Part shown: positions 46,101 through 58,800 of the stretch, piece by piece
How positions within the stretch are numbered: the stretch's first letter is position 1
Layout: each line of letters begins with the position of its first letter
Source of the DNA: Elysia marginata
Taxonomy: Eukaryota; Mollusca; Gastropoda; Plakobranchidae
Direction of reading: 5' to 3'
Assembly (NCBI GenBank): GCA_019649035.1
Contig: BMAT01010472.1
Coordinates: 252,999-316,998, forward strand
DNA: 64,000 nucleotides
Position numbers and translations under genes: made by a program
Notes under the pieces: generated by a model
What the model was told of the DNA's origin: nothing
What the model saw: the letters and a program-made list of their open reading frames with translations, nothing else
Databases searched by the model: none

Positions 46101-48945
46101 ATACAAATTAAAATTGTAAATACATTGGAGACCACTGCTTGCTCAGCCATTTTCAACAATGAAAAATCATGAACTGCACATGAATTTTTACATAACTGCT
46201 TCTTTCCTCTTTGCCTCCTGCTTTTTCTCTTTTGTGGCATTTTCTACCTCCATCTTGGTTTTGCTCTATCCTAATTTTACCTTGCCATTCTTGCCAATCC
46301 CTCTTACTCTTATTTCAATAATTTTTCTCTCTACTTAGCACCCCAAATTAACACTTTCCCCTCTTATTCTTGTTCTCCATCTAGCTTTTTGATCTGTCTG
46401 TGTCCTTCTCTTTGGGCTTTACTCCATCTTTACTGGCTATGAGAATATAACGCAAAGTTGTCATTCTGGCCAATAGGCTTTAAGAGGAAGTTTTCAAAAA
46501 AAAAAAAAGAACAGCAGTTTGGCCTCTAGTCTCATTCCCAATTGGTGTTTGTTGCTCATTTTATTTTTCTCAGTTTATTTCCTCTTCTTTTCTTTTTCTT
46601 GACCTCTTCCCGAACTTTACTTTCTGATTCAACGAAAATCAACAATGGCCATGTAATTTTTTAGGGGCTTTACACAGAAGAAAAGAAAGTTAAACTTTCC
46701 GATGTAATTTTGAAAGTTACTCTACTTGCTCAGTCAGTTTGGTACATAGCAATGTAATGTATACAAGAAATATTTTATGTGAACACCTGACTCCCGGGTT
46801 GAAATGTTGAAGGAAATGATTATAGAACCAAACTTTATTGACGGAGTAGTTGAAGTCCTTTTTTTAATTAACTTGTCATTGGGGTGAGGGGTGGAGAGGA
46901 TTAAAATATTGCATTCCCAACCATGACAACACAAACTGAAAACATGTTTATGCAGAGGGCCATATTTTTGCGTGGTCAGTTATTTTTTATCTGATAAAGT
47001 CTATGATATTTTAAATTTTTTATAAAATGAAGTGCCTTATTTTATCCTGTTTTTTTCCCCATGGAAAACAGATATTCACCATTATATTTGAGCTTAACCT
47101 CATTTTCTTGTTCATAAGTTAATGCTTTTAAAACATTTGAAATTCTTCCTTTGTTGAACAGTTGTTTTTTTTTTTTGCATTGAATTTTTTTTTACATGGA
47201 GAATGGTTTTGAAAGGAATGTTAACACAGTCATGTTTTATGCAACTTACAAAATGTGTTTACTTTTGAAATATTTAAGAGGGTTTAAGAGTGCAAAGAAT
47301 TTGGTTTTATGTTGCTAAGCTTTTTTTTTGTCTCACCGAAAACGTTTTTTTTGTCACTTGTAACAATATGCAGAGACCACCTTCCATTGACATGTTGTTA
47401 CTTAATTTTTAATTAATAAATATATAGACTTTTTAGTAAAACCAGATGACAGGGGAAAATCTTACATGAATATGATGGAGATAAATGTTCGTGGGCAACT
47501 GTGTGTCAGGGAATTGGAATCTTGTTTTTACTCTAGATTAGTCATGGTACAGGACAATACAAGCTTTGTCTACATGTGTGCAACAAACTGCAAAAGTGGG
47601 GAACTAGCGCAATAGTCATTTTTAAAATTGATTGAAGTTTACGATTGCATTTCATCAATATTTAAGCTTTCCTTTATCTTGGAAACTTATGCTCAATTCT
47701 CAATTTTCAGGCAAATACACTTTTTATGGAATTGGCATGTAATTCATTTCAAACATGCTCTACTTATGAAAAAAATCCTCAATTATTGACATCGTTTAGA
47801 TATTTATCCCTAGTGACTTCTATAATGCACCAGTTAAAAAGATGAAATATTTATGTGTAAATTTGAAAGGATTAATTTATGTGTGTGTGTGTGTAGTTTT
47901 ATAAACAAAATGAGCATTGGAACAACTGTGACCTTGTGAACTTGTCGGGTGTTATTGTAAAATAATGATGTGCACTCAGCTGTTTTGATTTAGTTGGTAC
48001 AACAGCTGCCCATACCCTCACATTTGGTACGAATTGCTTTAATATATATTTTTAGACTAGCCTATTTCTATGATCTGAATTCCTTTAATATAAGTTAACG
48101 AAAAAAGTCAGTCGAAATTATTTTTTGTTATTGATTATAGATTTAGAAGATGATGCAAGTCAAAAGATTAATATTTTGTGAATTTGTTACCATAACCATG
48201 GCCACCTCAAGGTTATTTTCTTATGCCTCTAGTGAATATCAGACATTTGACATTATTTAAAAATTAATTTTCTTATTCTACTAATGTCAAAAAGCATTTC
48301 AACTGTTAACAAGAGAAAAAAAAATGTTACTGGTATGCCTAAAGGCCAATGATTGTGTGCAATATGTTGACGATGATTCTTAGAAAGCATTTCATGTACA
48401 ATTGGTTACCTTAACTTTATGCTTTTGATTCTTTCAATTTACTATTATTTATGCTGGGTTTTAAAATTTCTATTCTTACAAGTAGCAATTTTTTTTTGTG
48501 AGGGAAAAATCTGGTCATTTATGCTCATTTGATATCATTTTGAAAAGAACACTCATGACATTATTATAAATTGCCTGCATATTTGTGTGAATCTCATCAT
48601 GTGTAAAAACTTTAATTTGCAATGTTGGTCTGTTTTCTTAATTCTTTGCCTATAAATTTGAAGTGTTCACTAATCTCTGGTTAAGTTATTCTCTAGCGTT
48701 TACTTACACATGTACCATTGAAAATGAATCATTTCAGTTTTTGTCATTTGTCCATAATGTGTTGCATCCAGATAAAAATATAGGCTGAGGAAAACATGAT
48801 ATGGTCATGTTCACTTGATAAACAACAGTTCTTCCCAATAAGCTCTTTAAAATTCCTTAACCTTCTAATTTTTGTCTCGCCAAGATAAGTAAATTTGCAC
48901 AGAGTAAGGAAAAATGCCCATATCTTCTAAGAGGAAGTTTTTGAC
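46101..48945. other. Convergent intergenic DNA, nothing recognised
   Basis: AT-rich, with T-runs and a short GT run near 47881-47894. No frames, repeats or RNA genes that I can support; part may be an extended EXT2 3' UTR. Confidence 0.45.
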
Positions 48946-48949
48946 CAGC

Positions 48950-49330
48950 ATATTCTCCCCACTATGACGTATGGTTGTCGAACATGGTCACTGTCAAAAG
49001 CAGTGGGAGAAAAACTACGATCAGCACAAAGAGCCATTGAAAGAAAAAATTTTTAAGTAAAAGACGAAATATCATGGACAAAAATAAGCATAATAAGAGG
49101 TGCAAGATGTAGGCCGATTTTTCGCTTAAACGAAATAGAAAATGGGCTGGACACATGACCAGGCTAAAGGACAATAGTTGGATACAAAGAGTGACAGAGT
49201 GGCAACTGTGAAGATGATCTGGTCCAACTGAAAGGAGCAACATTGAGTAGGGATGTACGGAATAAAATAGGATGGAGAGCTGACGTGGAGGGCCACTTCC
49301 AGCAGTGGAGAAACACAGCGTCGTAGGAAA
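48950..49330 (+). mobile_element. Non-LTR retrotransposon ORF2 C-terminal fragment
   Basis: Broken plus-strand frames read MTYGCRTWSLSKAVGEKLRS, AQRAIERK and RKWAGHMTRLKDNSWIQRV, the post-RT TYGCETW / QRAMERKML / RWAGHVAR block of RTE/CR1-type elements. Several stops; a dead, 5'-truncated copy. Confidence 0.85.
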
Positions 49331-49469
49331 AATGTCTGTAAAGCCTCACACCTTGAAATGAACATTTATGACAAATGCCTGATTGGTGGAGATGCTACAC
49401 AAAATTTTGAATATTATTTTCAAAATTCCCAGCATAGTCACTTTTATTTTGGTGATTTTCACCATTATC

Positions 49470-49770
49470 CATAAAGTTTATCTACAGACTAGAGTCAAGA
49501 CCATAAGAAAACGTCAAGCCACTTTTCTAGGCCATGTCATGCGGAGAGAAAAATTAGAACATCTCATAACAACAGGAAAGCTTGATGGAAAAAGAGGCAG
49601 GGGAAAACAAAGGGAAAAAATGATGGATGGACTAAAGCGCTGGCTGGGATCCGGAAGTTCGACAGAGACAATGACAGCTATGGGACATCGGGAGTTATGG
49701 AGGGACATCTGGCACTGGATGATGATGATGAGAGTCAACTTACTATTTGCATCAGAGTTAAACCAATGAG
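49470..49770 (+). mobile_element. Second non-LTR retrotransposon C-terminal fragment
   Basis: A largely open frame reads RKRQATFLGHVMRREKLEHL, TTGKLDGKRGRGKQREKMMD and LWRDI, a GHVMRR...GKRGRGRQR tail from a different element family than the fragment about 140 bases upstream. Confidence 0.85.
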
Positions 49771-49774
49771 CTAA

Positions 49775-52700
49775 GTTGACCATAAAGGGGAGTGGTTGTG
49801 ACCATCTTGTTCAGATTATTGGACTTAGAGACTGCCCTATCTATGTACCATGTTAAGCTGTTGTACAATTTTTGTTTTAGAATATTTCAATATTTATATT
49901 TCTTTAATCCCGGTAAACACATTCAACAGATTTTTATTTAGAAAAAAAGGACATGCACAATATTAATGCCACCCACTATATTCCAGACATAAGATTTGTC
50001 GGCCATAAATTTCAACATTCAAAACCCAGTGAACTAACCATATGCCTAAAAATTTGAATGTACAGTAGACCTGTACTATTATAACCAGAGCAAGTGCATA
50101 AAAGGTAAATGTTGTAGCTGTAAGTGGGTGAAAAAAAATAAGTAAGCATAAGGCTTCACAAAGGCATTGGCCAATAATTTAGTTATTTAGCTCATACTAT
50201 TAGAGCTGCAATATTTACTTTTTACAAACTTGATCCTGACTAAAAGTTAGCAAAAATAACAAAAAATGTACTATTTACAAAATCAGTAGAACAAGAAAAT
50301 AATGGAAATACCTCTGTTGACACATCATGCTTTCAATAGCTTTTATTTTTGTTTGTAGCACCATTGAGACCCAAACATTCCTAGATTTCTTGGCCATTGT
50401 ATGTCTCTTTTGTGCTGTTTGTGAGAAAATGGGGCACTTGTTTGAGATGTCATTTTAAAACCATTGTTATGTTTGTACAGCTGGCTGTTTAATATTGCTT
50501 GTGTCAGCCTTTCAAAAACGTGTTGTATATTTGAATTTGATGAATGTGGGTGCTTAATATGTTATGCTTATTCATCTCCGATATGTTTGGTTTTGATCAA
50601 AATATGATTTTCATTAAGATCATATGCCATAAGAAGCATCTTTGGCATTCAACTTCCTTATTTTAATGAATAGGCCTACATTTGATTATTTTAAAATCTT
50701 TTTAACCCTTGATAATCTTTTTCAACCTTGGTTCTTTTATAAGATTATTGAAAAGTATCATCATGTTAAAAAATAAAATTTCTTTTCAGCTTTAAGCTTA
50801 AATAGTGGACCTTGGATCCACTAAACCTGTGAGGAACATTTAGAATTTGTTGAGACCAAAGTCTCATAGTAGGAGCCCAAGCAAACAGAACAAAATTTTA
50901 CTCTATCTTTCAACCTTGCACACCTTTTTTTATTACAAAGAAGGAGAAAAAGTAAAACAAATGTGCATTTTTGCAAAACTAGATTTAACCTTTTTTTCTT
51001 TGATGTACATGCATTGTAATCTCCCTCTCGGATAAAGGGACTAGTATACCAGGAAAATAGGCTAAAAAAAAGACACACTATTCGTTACATCTTCAATTCT
51101 AGTTTGTTGAAAATCAAGTGGGTTTGATTCTATTTTCTGTTTAAGTTTGATTGTAAAGGTTTGGAGAAAAAAAATCAAGACTTTATTTCTGTTCCTTGAA
51201 GCCAAAGTTGTTGGATGCAAGGTCAACTGTATAAATTTTGATTTAGTTACTGAAATAAGTAATGCAACTTTTTATTATTTTTTTAAACATTTAATGATAA
51301 TCATGAGTTTCATGGTAAGCAAATACTAAGGATCACTGTATAAAGTTATGAATTACTATGTCAACCATATATAATAGAGCAAAAGTTAGTGATTATTGTA
51401 AATTTTAACGTTGGCTGTGCAATCTTCTAATTTACATGAATGCTGTGAACTTTTGTGAATCTTAGCATTTAAAAAAAATAAAAGAAATGGAGAAAGTACT
51501 AGATCTGTAATGAACCGTTTTTAAATTCATGACTCAATTGGATTTTTTAACCATCCTCTATTTATTTTGGCACTCTTGATAGCAAAAGGCTCTTTTCCTA
51601 GTTTAGATACTTTTTAAGCAGCTTTTAAACTACCAAAAAATTTTGGCTGAATCTGTAAAAAATAATTTAAAATATTTTTGTAAATTGAAAAAAAAATGCT
51701 ACTTAGTTTTAACTCAAATCAGTATATTTATCTCCATAATATAAGTAGAACTAGAAATGCATTCACGTAGTGATTTTTTTTTTGTAGAGCTGGGTAATTG
51801 AGAACACATTTTTTGTTCAAGTTTTCAACACCAGGTAAAGAAATATGGACTCGATGAATGATCTCAATCAGTTGAAAGATATTGACTGATACTGTGTCCT
51901 TTACATGGTCAGTACAATTAGCTGTAGCAAGATATTACAGTTATTATGCATTATTGTAAGTCTGAATAAATCCATATTGATACAGTTATTTTTCTAGCCA
52001 TTCTTTCTTTTACTTTTTTCTCTTTATATTTTGCCTCCCTCACTTTTCACTTAAATGTTGGTTTTTAAGCCCTCTGAAAAATAAATGTGGGACAATCAGG
52101 GTTAAAACAGGCACAAGTCGCTTAGGCTAGTTTTGATTCAGAGCGATTAGGTAGTGAACATACTGTGTCCGGTCCGTATCCAGCCCAGCAACGGGGAAAA
52201 ATAGAGCAACTGTGATACATTGGGAAAAAAAAACAGGGCTCGATACGGAAACGGGCGCATTATGTTTGCGGCCTCAAGGGCCAGTGTGTCAGCCACATGC
52301 ACTTTTGTTTCTATTTTTGTATTAACAACTAATTTTTATGTTTCAAAATTTTGATCGGGGGACAAAAATAAAAGAAAAATGTCTATTTTGTCATTTCCAA
52401 TAATTGGTTGCCATGGAAACAGGTTGTTGTAGCCGTCTTATTGGATAAAAATAGTTAACTTTAGGCCTTTAGTGGCTTTTATAAGTCAAAATCAAAACAA
52501 TGGATTTGCAATATTATATTTATATATTTTTACAAACTGGGACAGACAATAGAGAAAAAGTCTCATAGCACAGGTGCATTCTTTTACCTCTAGTGCTTGA
52601 AAAGGGCCTGCCTTAGTGATGGGAGGTGCGCTATATCTTTAACTACTTTGTGGGTCCCATGTGGGTGAAAAAGGCCACCCAAGAAAAACATGATGAGCCA

Positions 52701-52880
52701 AAAATCTCTTTCTGACAACCACATGGAAAGATTCTTGTTTCTTCTCTGACTTCATTTTCAGGTATGATACCTACCTTTTAGGTACATTAAGCATATAAAT
52801 TATAATGTACCCAATACTTTAATAGACATATCAGAGGCCTTCACTGTTTTAAAAAACAAAACAAAACAAAAAAGCAAAGA
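49775..52880. other. Convergent intergenic DNA
   Basis: No gene seen. At 50064 the words TACAGTAGACC and TATAACC resemble a single pogo-type terminus without a partner. The rest is AT-rich unique-looking sequence. Confidence 0.4.
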
Positions 52881-55617
52881 TAAGACAGGGAAAACTTTTT
52901 ATTACACCATTATCACATCACAGGACAATAGAAATGGTACTTATCTCATATCTGTCACATTTTGAAAATTACACTGGTAAAAATAAATATAATGACTAGT
53001 GCTCATTTTAAAACAAAATGTGTAAAAGGAAAGAAACAAAAAAAGATATCTGTAACACTCCTCGTCATACATCAACGTAGGATTGCTGAAAATAACTTTG
53101 GTGTGTAGGCCTATCAGCTTACGATCATGATTAAATAATTATCTAATTATTGTTTGAAGCATTTCTAAAAAAAAAAATAAATAAAAAACCTAACTCAATG
53201 CTATTTTGAATTATCACATGGGAAAATAGCATTGAAATGATTTTCCAAAAACAAACTGAAGTAAAATCAACTGACAACATGCTTTTTATCCATTATAGTG
53301 CATTAAATTTGGACAACTATTATAGATATTGCACATCAAATCATAATCATATAAAAAAAAAATATTGCACATTTTTCATTTAAAGCATAAAAAATTCCTA
53401 AAAATAAATGTTTGGGGAAAAACGACTGAACTTTGAAAAGAGAGATCTTGAATCATCTGTGCCACATTAAGCTTCTCAATGAGAAAAGAAAGAAAAAAGA
53501 TCTCGGTTCTCTTCTCAGATTCAACATGGAAAACTTTTAAGTTCACCATTAAATAATTAGCAAAATATACAAGTTTTTTTATTACAAAAATGGAAGCAAA
53601 GGAAGTCCAAGAATATTAATACAACATACCGTTACTAAATGCAACTCTTTAGACGGATTAATGTGATTGCCAGAATATTAAATATTTTACAGTTTTGTTT
53701 TCTATACTTAACACACATGCTTACATAGCCCTTTGGTGACTGGAACTTAGATGATTATACAACAGTATCCTTTCATTGAGGTCAACCAATTACAAACACC
53801 TGATAAAAACATGAAAATAACTTAAGAATAGTTTGACAGATCAACTAAAACTCAACCCACACATAGATAACTCATACCTGCATGCAAATTTAAAGTCTCA
53901 GCAAAAATATGAACGGTGGGAATGGGGAAAAACATGCTCTCAAAAGGATTTTATAATCCAAGAAATTATATGATGGTCTTTAGTAAAATACAAAGCACCT
54001 TACTGAGAACAAATCATTTAAATATAGGCCTACTTTTATATGCTGGATGCATATAAATTGACATGTTATCAAATATCTTGATTAAGCATGATTATTCTCT
54101 TCTTAAGGACCAACTCTGACACCCTGGGCTAATGGGCCAGGCCCTCTAATATATACACCCAACCAATAGCATTCATATCTTTGTTTAACTTCACCCCAAC
54201 AATGTGTTAGAATAAACATTTCTGAGCAAACAAACTAAAAAAAAGTGAACCATATTTTTCAAAAACAATTATTATTATCTTAATCATTAAGCATTTATTT
54301 CCACTTTCGATAGCTAAACTAACATTTCAACCCAACAATGATGTTAAAACTGAGTTTGTTTATAATAGTTTTATTTTAAAAAGTAAAAAGGATTTAAGTC
54401 ATAACTTAAATACATATACACAAGAGCATGGTCATGTTAGATCGACTGAATATCACAGTTACTTTGGATTTTCACATTGAATACATCACAAATTAAAGTA
54501 ACAAATCAAAACATTTTAAGTAGTTACTCAAAACTGCCATTTTCTCCCTTCTTTCAGGAGAAAAAAGGCTTGAAATAAACATGCTAATAGTTTTATTGTA
54601 ATGATTGCATGAGTAAAAGAATTTACCGACATAAAAAAAAAAAAAGGAAACTGAATAGCAACCATTCAAAATTTTGACTGTCCTGGGTAATGCATTATCT
54701 TCTTTGTTCAGAATAAGATCATTCTGAATTCAAATGTGATAATTCCATTTTTTAAACATAATGTTTATTTGAAAAGATAGCCTCCCCTACAGAAACTGTA
54801 ATAAATGTTCCTATCTATCTTTTTAAAAATAATATGACAGTAAAAGCAGTGGCTTTAGAGTCTTAGTTTCTCAAACAATTTTAAAGTATCCTAGCACCGT
54901 ACCCCCTCCCCCTCACGTATAACTAAAAGAAACCACTGAGAGAAGTTGCCCACGTGCACGAATATACAGAGCACAGATTAAATCCACAATAGATATGCAT
55001 TTCACAGACAACATCAATAAACAGGGTATCGTCTTCTGTCTGGTAGCTGTCTAGAAGTTCAGTATAAAAAATTTGTCAGAATCACGAGGAACTTTCTATC
55101 ATATGGAAATCCGAGCCTTAGATACATAAAAACTTACAGAAACCCTCCAGAGTAAAGGGTAAAGCCTTAATCTTTATAAACACTAAATGTTTCTAATTGT
55201 ACATCAAACTTAGGAAGTGAGAGAATACAGAGTTTTCGTAACAAAAAAAAGATGAAGATTTACATCTGTAAAATTGTATGGATTGATGGTACCAAGACTT
55301 GACAAAGAGCCTTCTTGACAGTAACACCAAACTAACTTATGATATCAAATGAGCTGATTTTGTACTATCAATAACTTAACTTAGCCATCACAACCTTTCA
55401 AATCTGTTTTGCATCCTTATGATCAGCATGCATGGGGCAAGTGTGGGACAGTGGAGATAACAAATGCCTGAGCCATTCCATCACAATCCAGGTTTTGTCT
55501 CTCTTGTCAAGGAAACCTGACTTTTCCAAAAAAAAAGATAAAGATTGAATTTTTGAAGCATGAGTCTGATCCTGTCTAATTCCAAAAAAAAACAAAAACC
55601 AAACAACTGTCAGTGGC
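52880..55617 (-). other. Probable ARFGEF3 3' UTR / downstream region
   Basis: Downstream (minus sense) of the ARFGEF3 stop. Several minus-strand AATAAA words occur (for example within 52890-52902, 54362-54376 and 54760-54770), so the UTR could be long. The actual end cannot be fixed from sequence alone. Confidence 0.35.
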
Positions 55618-55899
55618 CTAAGAGGTAGAAGGGTCACCACTGACAGCTCCTGGAGCAGAAAACGTCATGGACCCGGTGGGTGTCGGGGGTGGTGCAAAGT
55701 CATACAGCCGACCCAAGCGGGTAAAACACTGGGCGAGCTGGTCTCGCAAGGCTGGATCACTTGCGTACAGGATTAGCTGACTGACCAAGGTGAAGGTCAC
55801 GGGAAGCAAGGTGGAGAATTGACTGTCTGGAAGAGCCATTGTCATCTGAAGGATGGCTGTTAATGAGTCTGACCAGGCCTGCACGTGAGCTTCACTATC
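55618..55899 (-). CDS. ARFGEF3: ARFGEF3 last exon and stop
   Basis: 93 codons plus TAG (55620-55618). It reads DSEAHVQAWSDSLTAILQMT, LPDSQFSTLLPVTF and RLGRLYDF, matching EAQIQAWTNMVLTVLNQ, LPDQTFTALQPAVF and RVGRVYD. The protein runs about 20 residues past the vertebrate end with a Pro/Ser-rich tail (PPPTPTGSMTF). Confidence 0.95.
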   Translation of the reverse strand, partial: DSEAHVQAWSDSLTAILQMTMALPDSQFSTLLPVTFTLVSQLILYASDPALRDQLAQCFTRLGRLYDFAPPPTPTGSMTFSAPGAVSGDPSTS

Positions 55900-58800
55900 C
55901 TAAGTAGCAGAGGAAACAATAAACAATCTTATATTTTTACCTTTGATTACAAAACTGATTGATGCAAGACAAGGACATACATGTTAGTAGTATACTGCTG
56001 AAAAACTTTTCAAACCCTAAATCCTCTTTCTAGTTAATTTGGGTATTAAAAAGGAAGTCTAGTTAACCTTCCTGTTCACGTTGCAGTTATCAAGCCTAAA
56101 TCTTTCTAAGATATCTCCGCAAGAAAAAGCAAAAGGTAGGTGTAGCATCTTTTACTATTTTGTAAATGAGTAACCAACAGCAAAGAGGCTTTGACATGGT
56201 ACACTGTCTCAGAGAAAATGATCTCAATTAAAGTAAAGTAGAACATAGAGAAGACACTTGACCAAAGAGTTGTATAAAATCTAAATAGAGTTCTTGTAAT
56301 TCTGCTTTTCAGTTGAGGATACATAATTATGTTATAGCTAGGTCTAAATACAAACAAAAAACGTCTTCTACCTTCAAGATAGAAGACTTCTGTTGCTTCT
56401 CTATATCCTCCTCTACCGGCTCTCTTCGAGGCACTTTGGGCCTTGATTTAGGATGCTTGACGGTCCTTATAAAATTGGGCATGGAGCGTAGATGCTTGTG
56501 TCTCTTGTACTGCTGCATGAGATTCTCTATCACTTGGTCTGTGGCCACAGTATACACCTTAAAAAAAGAATATTTTAGGGCCATGAACAACTGGGCAGCT
56601 TTTTTAGGTCTTAAATAACTTCTTTCATATACAAGTATGTGTAGGACTAGACGTCCCAAAAAATGAGCCTACATGCAGATTTTTGTGATATGGAGCTATA
56701 TACATCATTAAAAAAACAAATTCTTTGATATGGCGCAAATTTATTTTGATGTTTTTATTAGGTCCTGAGTTATTTCACTTAAAAGACAAAGAATCCAAGA
56801 GGTCTATTTAAAAAAAAATTGGGAAAATTGAACTTACAGTTTTCATATTGTAAAAGTCAAGGGCATTACCATGTTCTAACAACCTTTAAAACATTTTTTA
56901 TGATCTCAGAAGTGGACATGATAAAAAGTATCATAAACCATCAAATAATGCAAAAAACATTTTTTGAGTAAAAATTTCATCAAATACTCATGAATAACTC
57001 AAAATATAGGAGAAAAATGTGCAACTTCTTTTCATTTTACAGATTGCCGGTGGCACTAAAAACTCAGGTTTGAGATAAATCCACTTTTTTAAACAAAATA
57101 ACAGTGATAAAATGGGAAAGGAATACGTTTTAGGAGTGAGGTAAATGTATAATTTACAAAGGGGGTAAAATAGCATTTACTTTTCATTTTGCCCCCCAAA
57201 TTTTTTTTGATAACTATATAGAAACTCTATTTTTAATCAGAGATGATATTTAATGCTAAGCCACTTCAAATGATTTGTCTCATAACAATTTCTTAACATT
57301 TCGAATGAACAAAGAATAACATAGTGTTCTTTGGCTCTCTCACGCAATTGGAGAGAATTTAAAACACTTTTACATGTAAATAACTAGAACATTACAAAAC
57401 TTTTATGATTGAAAATTGTCGACTAAAACTAATTAACATTCTTGAGCAGAAGGACAATCTGAATGAATCTGAGTGAAATCTGAATAGCTTGGATTAGTTG
57501 CCGCTTCACATTGAGAATACACATACTCTCAAAATTCTACTACCATCACACACAAAGACAGGACACATTATTTCGTGCAAGTGATTAAAGAAGACAAACC
57601 TTGCTTTGCAAATCCTCCCTGACCTCTCGCTTACTCCTGGCACTGACGTCTCGATCACTGTCTTCATCAGCTTCATCCACCGTACACACACTTTTTCCTT
57701 CGTCACTCAGTGAATCTAAGAAATCATCGTCCTCTTGGGCTAAGACGCAAGGACAGAAAATTAAAGAATACATAGTGAGGTAATAAAACTTGCACACAAG
57801 GATGAAAATTCGAAGGATATTTTTAAAAAAAAGTTTAATATATGCTTAGACATTAAAAAAATCAAGACACGAAGAACTCTTTTCTAAATGTAAGATAGGT
57901 TTTAATCACAATTATTAGATGCTACAGGAATTGGCTTTTGTGACAGACTGTGATGCAACTGATTTTCGCCTCTAGATCTTGATCTAAATAGCTGCCTTTT
58001 CTACTTTCGTAACTTTCATTCATAAAAAACACAACACTTTTCAAATCTGTTTTGAATTGCTATTACATATTCACAAACTTTATCCATTGCTCTTTTTGGA
58101 AAGTATAGTCTGAATACTTATATTCAATTCATTCCACAATCTAGAAGATTTCAAACAACATAGATCTATAGATTTCTCATATAAATCTGGTCTGGTCTTC
58201 ACTCCACATTCTGATATACACTAAAGTTATAACTCAGCAGTTAAGGGATTAAGTTAGATTTATTCCCAAGTAATTTACAAGTAAAATCTAGAAATGCTCT
58301 GTAATGATTTTACATAACTACATAATGGGGATATGAACATGTTAAAGCTACTCTGTTTAACAAACCAGTAGTCTGGAACCTGTTCCGGAGAAAACTTTTA
58401 TTTAAATAAAATTTGATTTCAAATTTTGTGACCAAACCTTATTTAGGACATTAATCATTTGAACATATTTAATATGGAAGGCTTAAAATACTTTAAAAGC
58501 TCATACTTTATACAGCTGCTAAGTGATACTGTACAGTACATACCCTGAGGCGTTGCAATAGACATTGTTCCCATGACATCCCCACCCATAGACTGGGTGT
58601 CTATCTCCACTGAGGATCCTGACCGAACTGAGCCAGTCCTCCTCTTCTCGGCAGGGACATGATACTCATGTGTTTTATTGTGCTGATCTAGAGATTTGGA
58701 CCTCAGCCGTCTCTGATATGGATCCTCCTCTTCTGTAGACTGATCATAAAGTTTTCCCTTCTGCTCGACAGACTTAGATCTCTGAAGCATCTGCTGCTGG

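Noticed and set aside
50063-50110. Possible TIR start TACAGTAGACC
   Set aside because: Single end only; too short to call.
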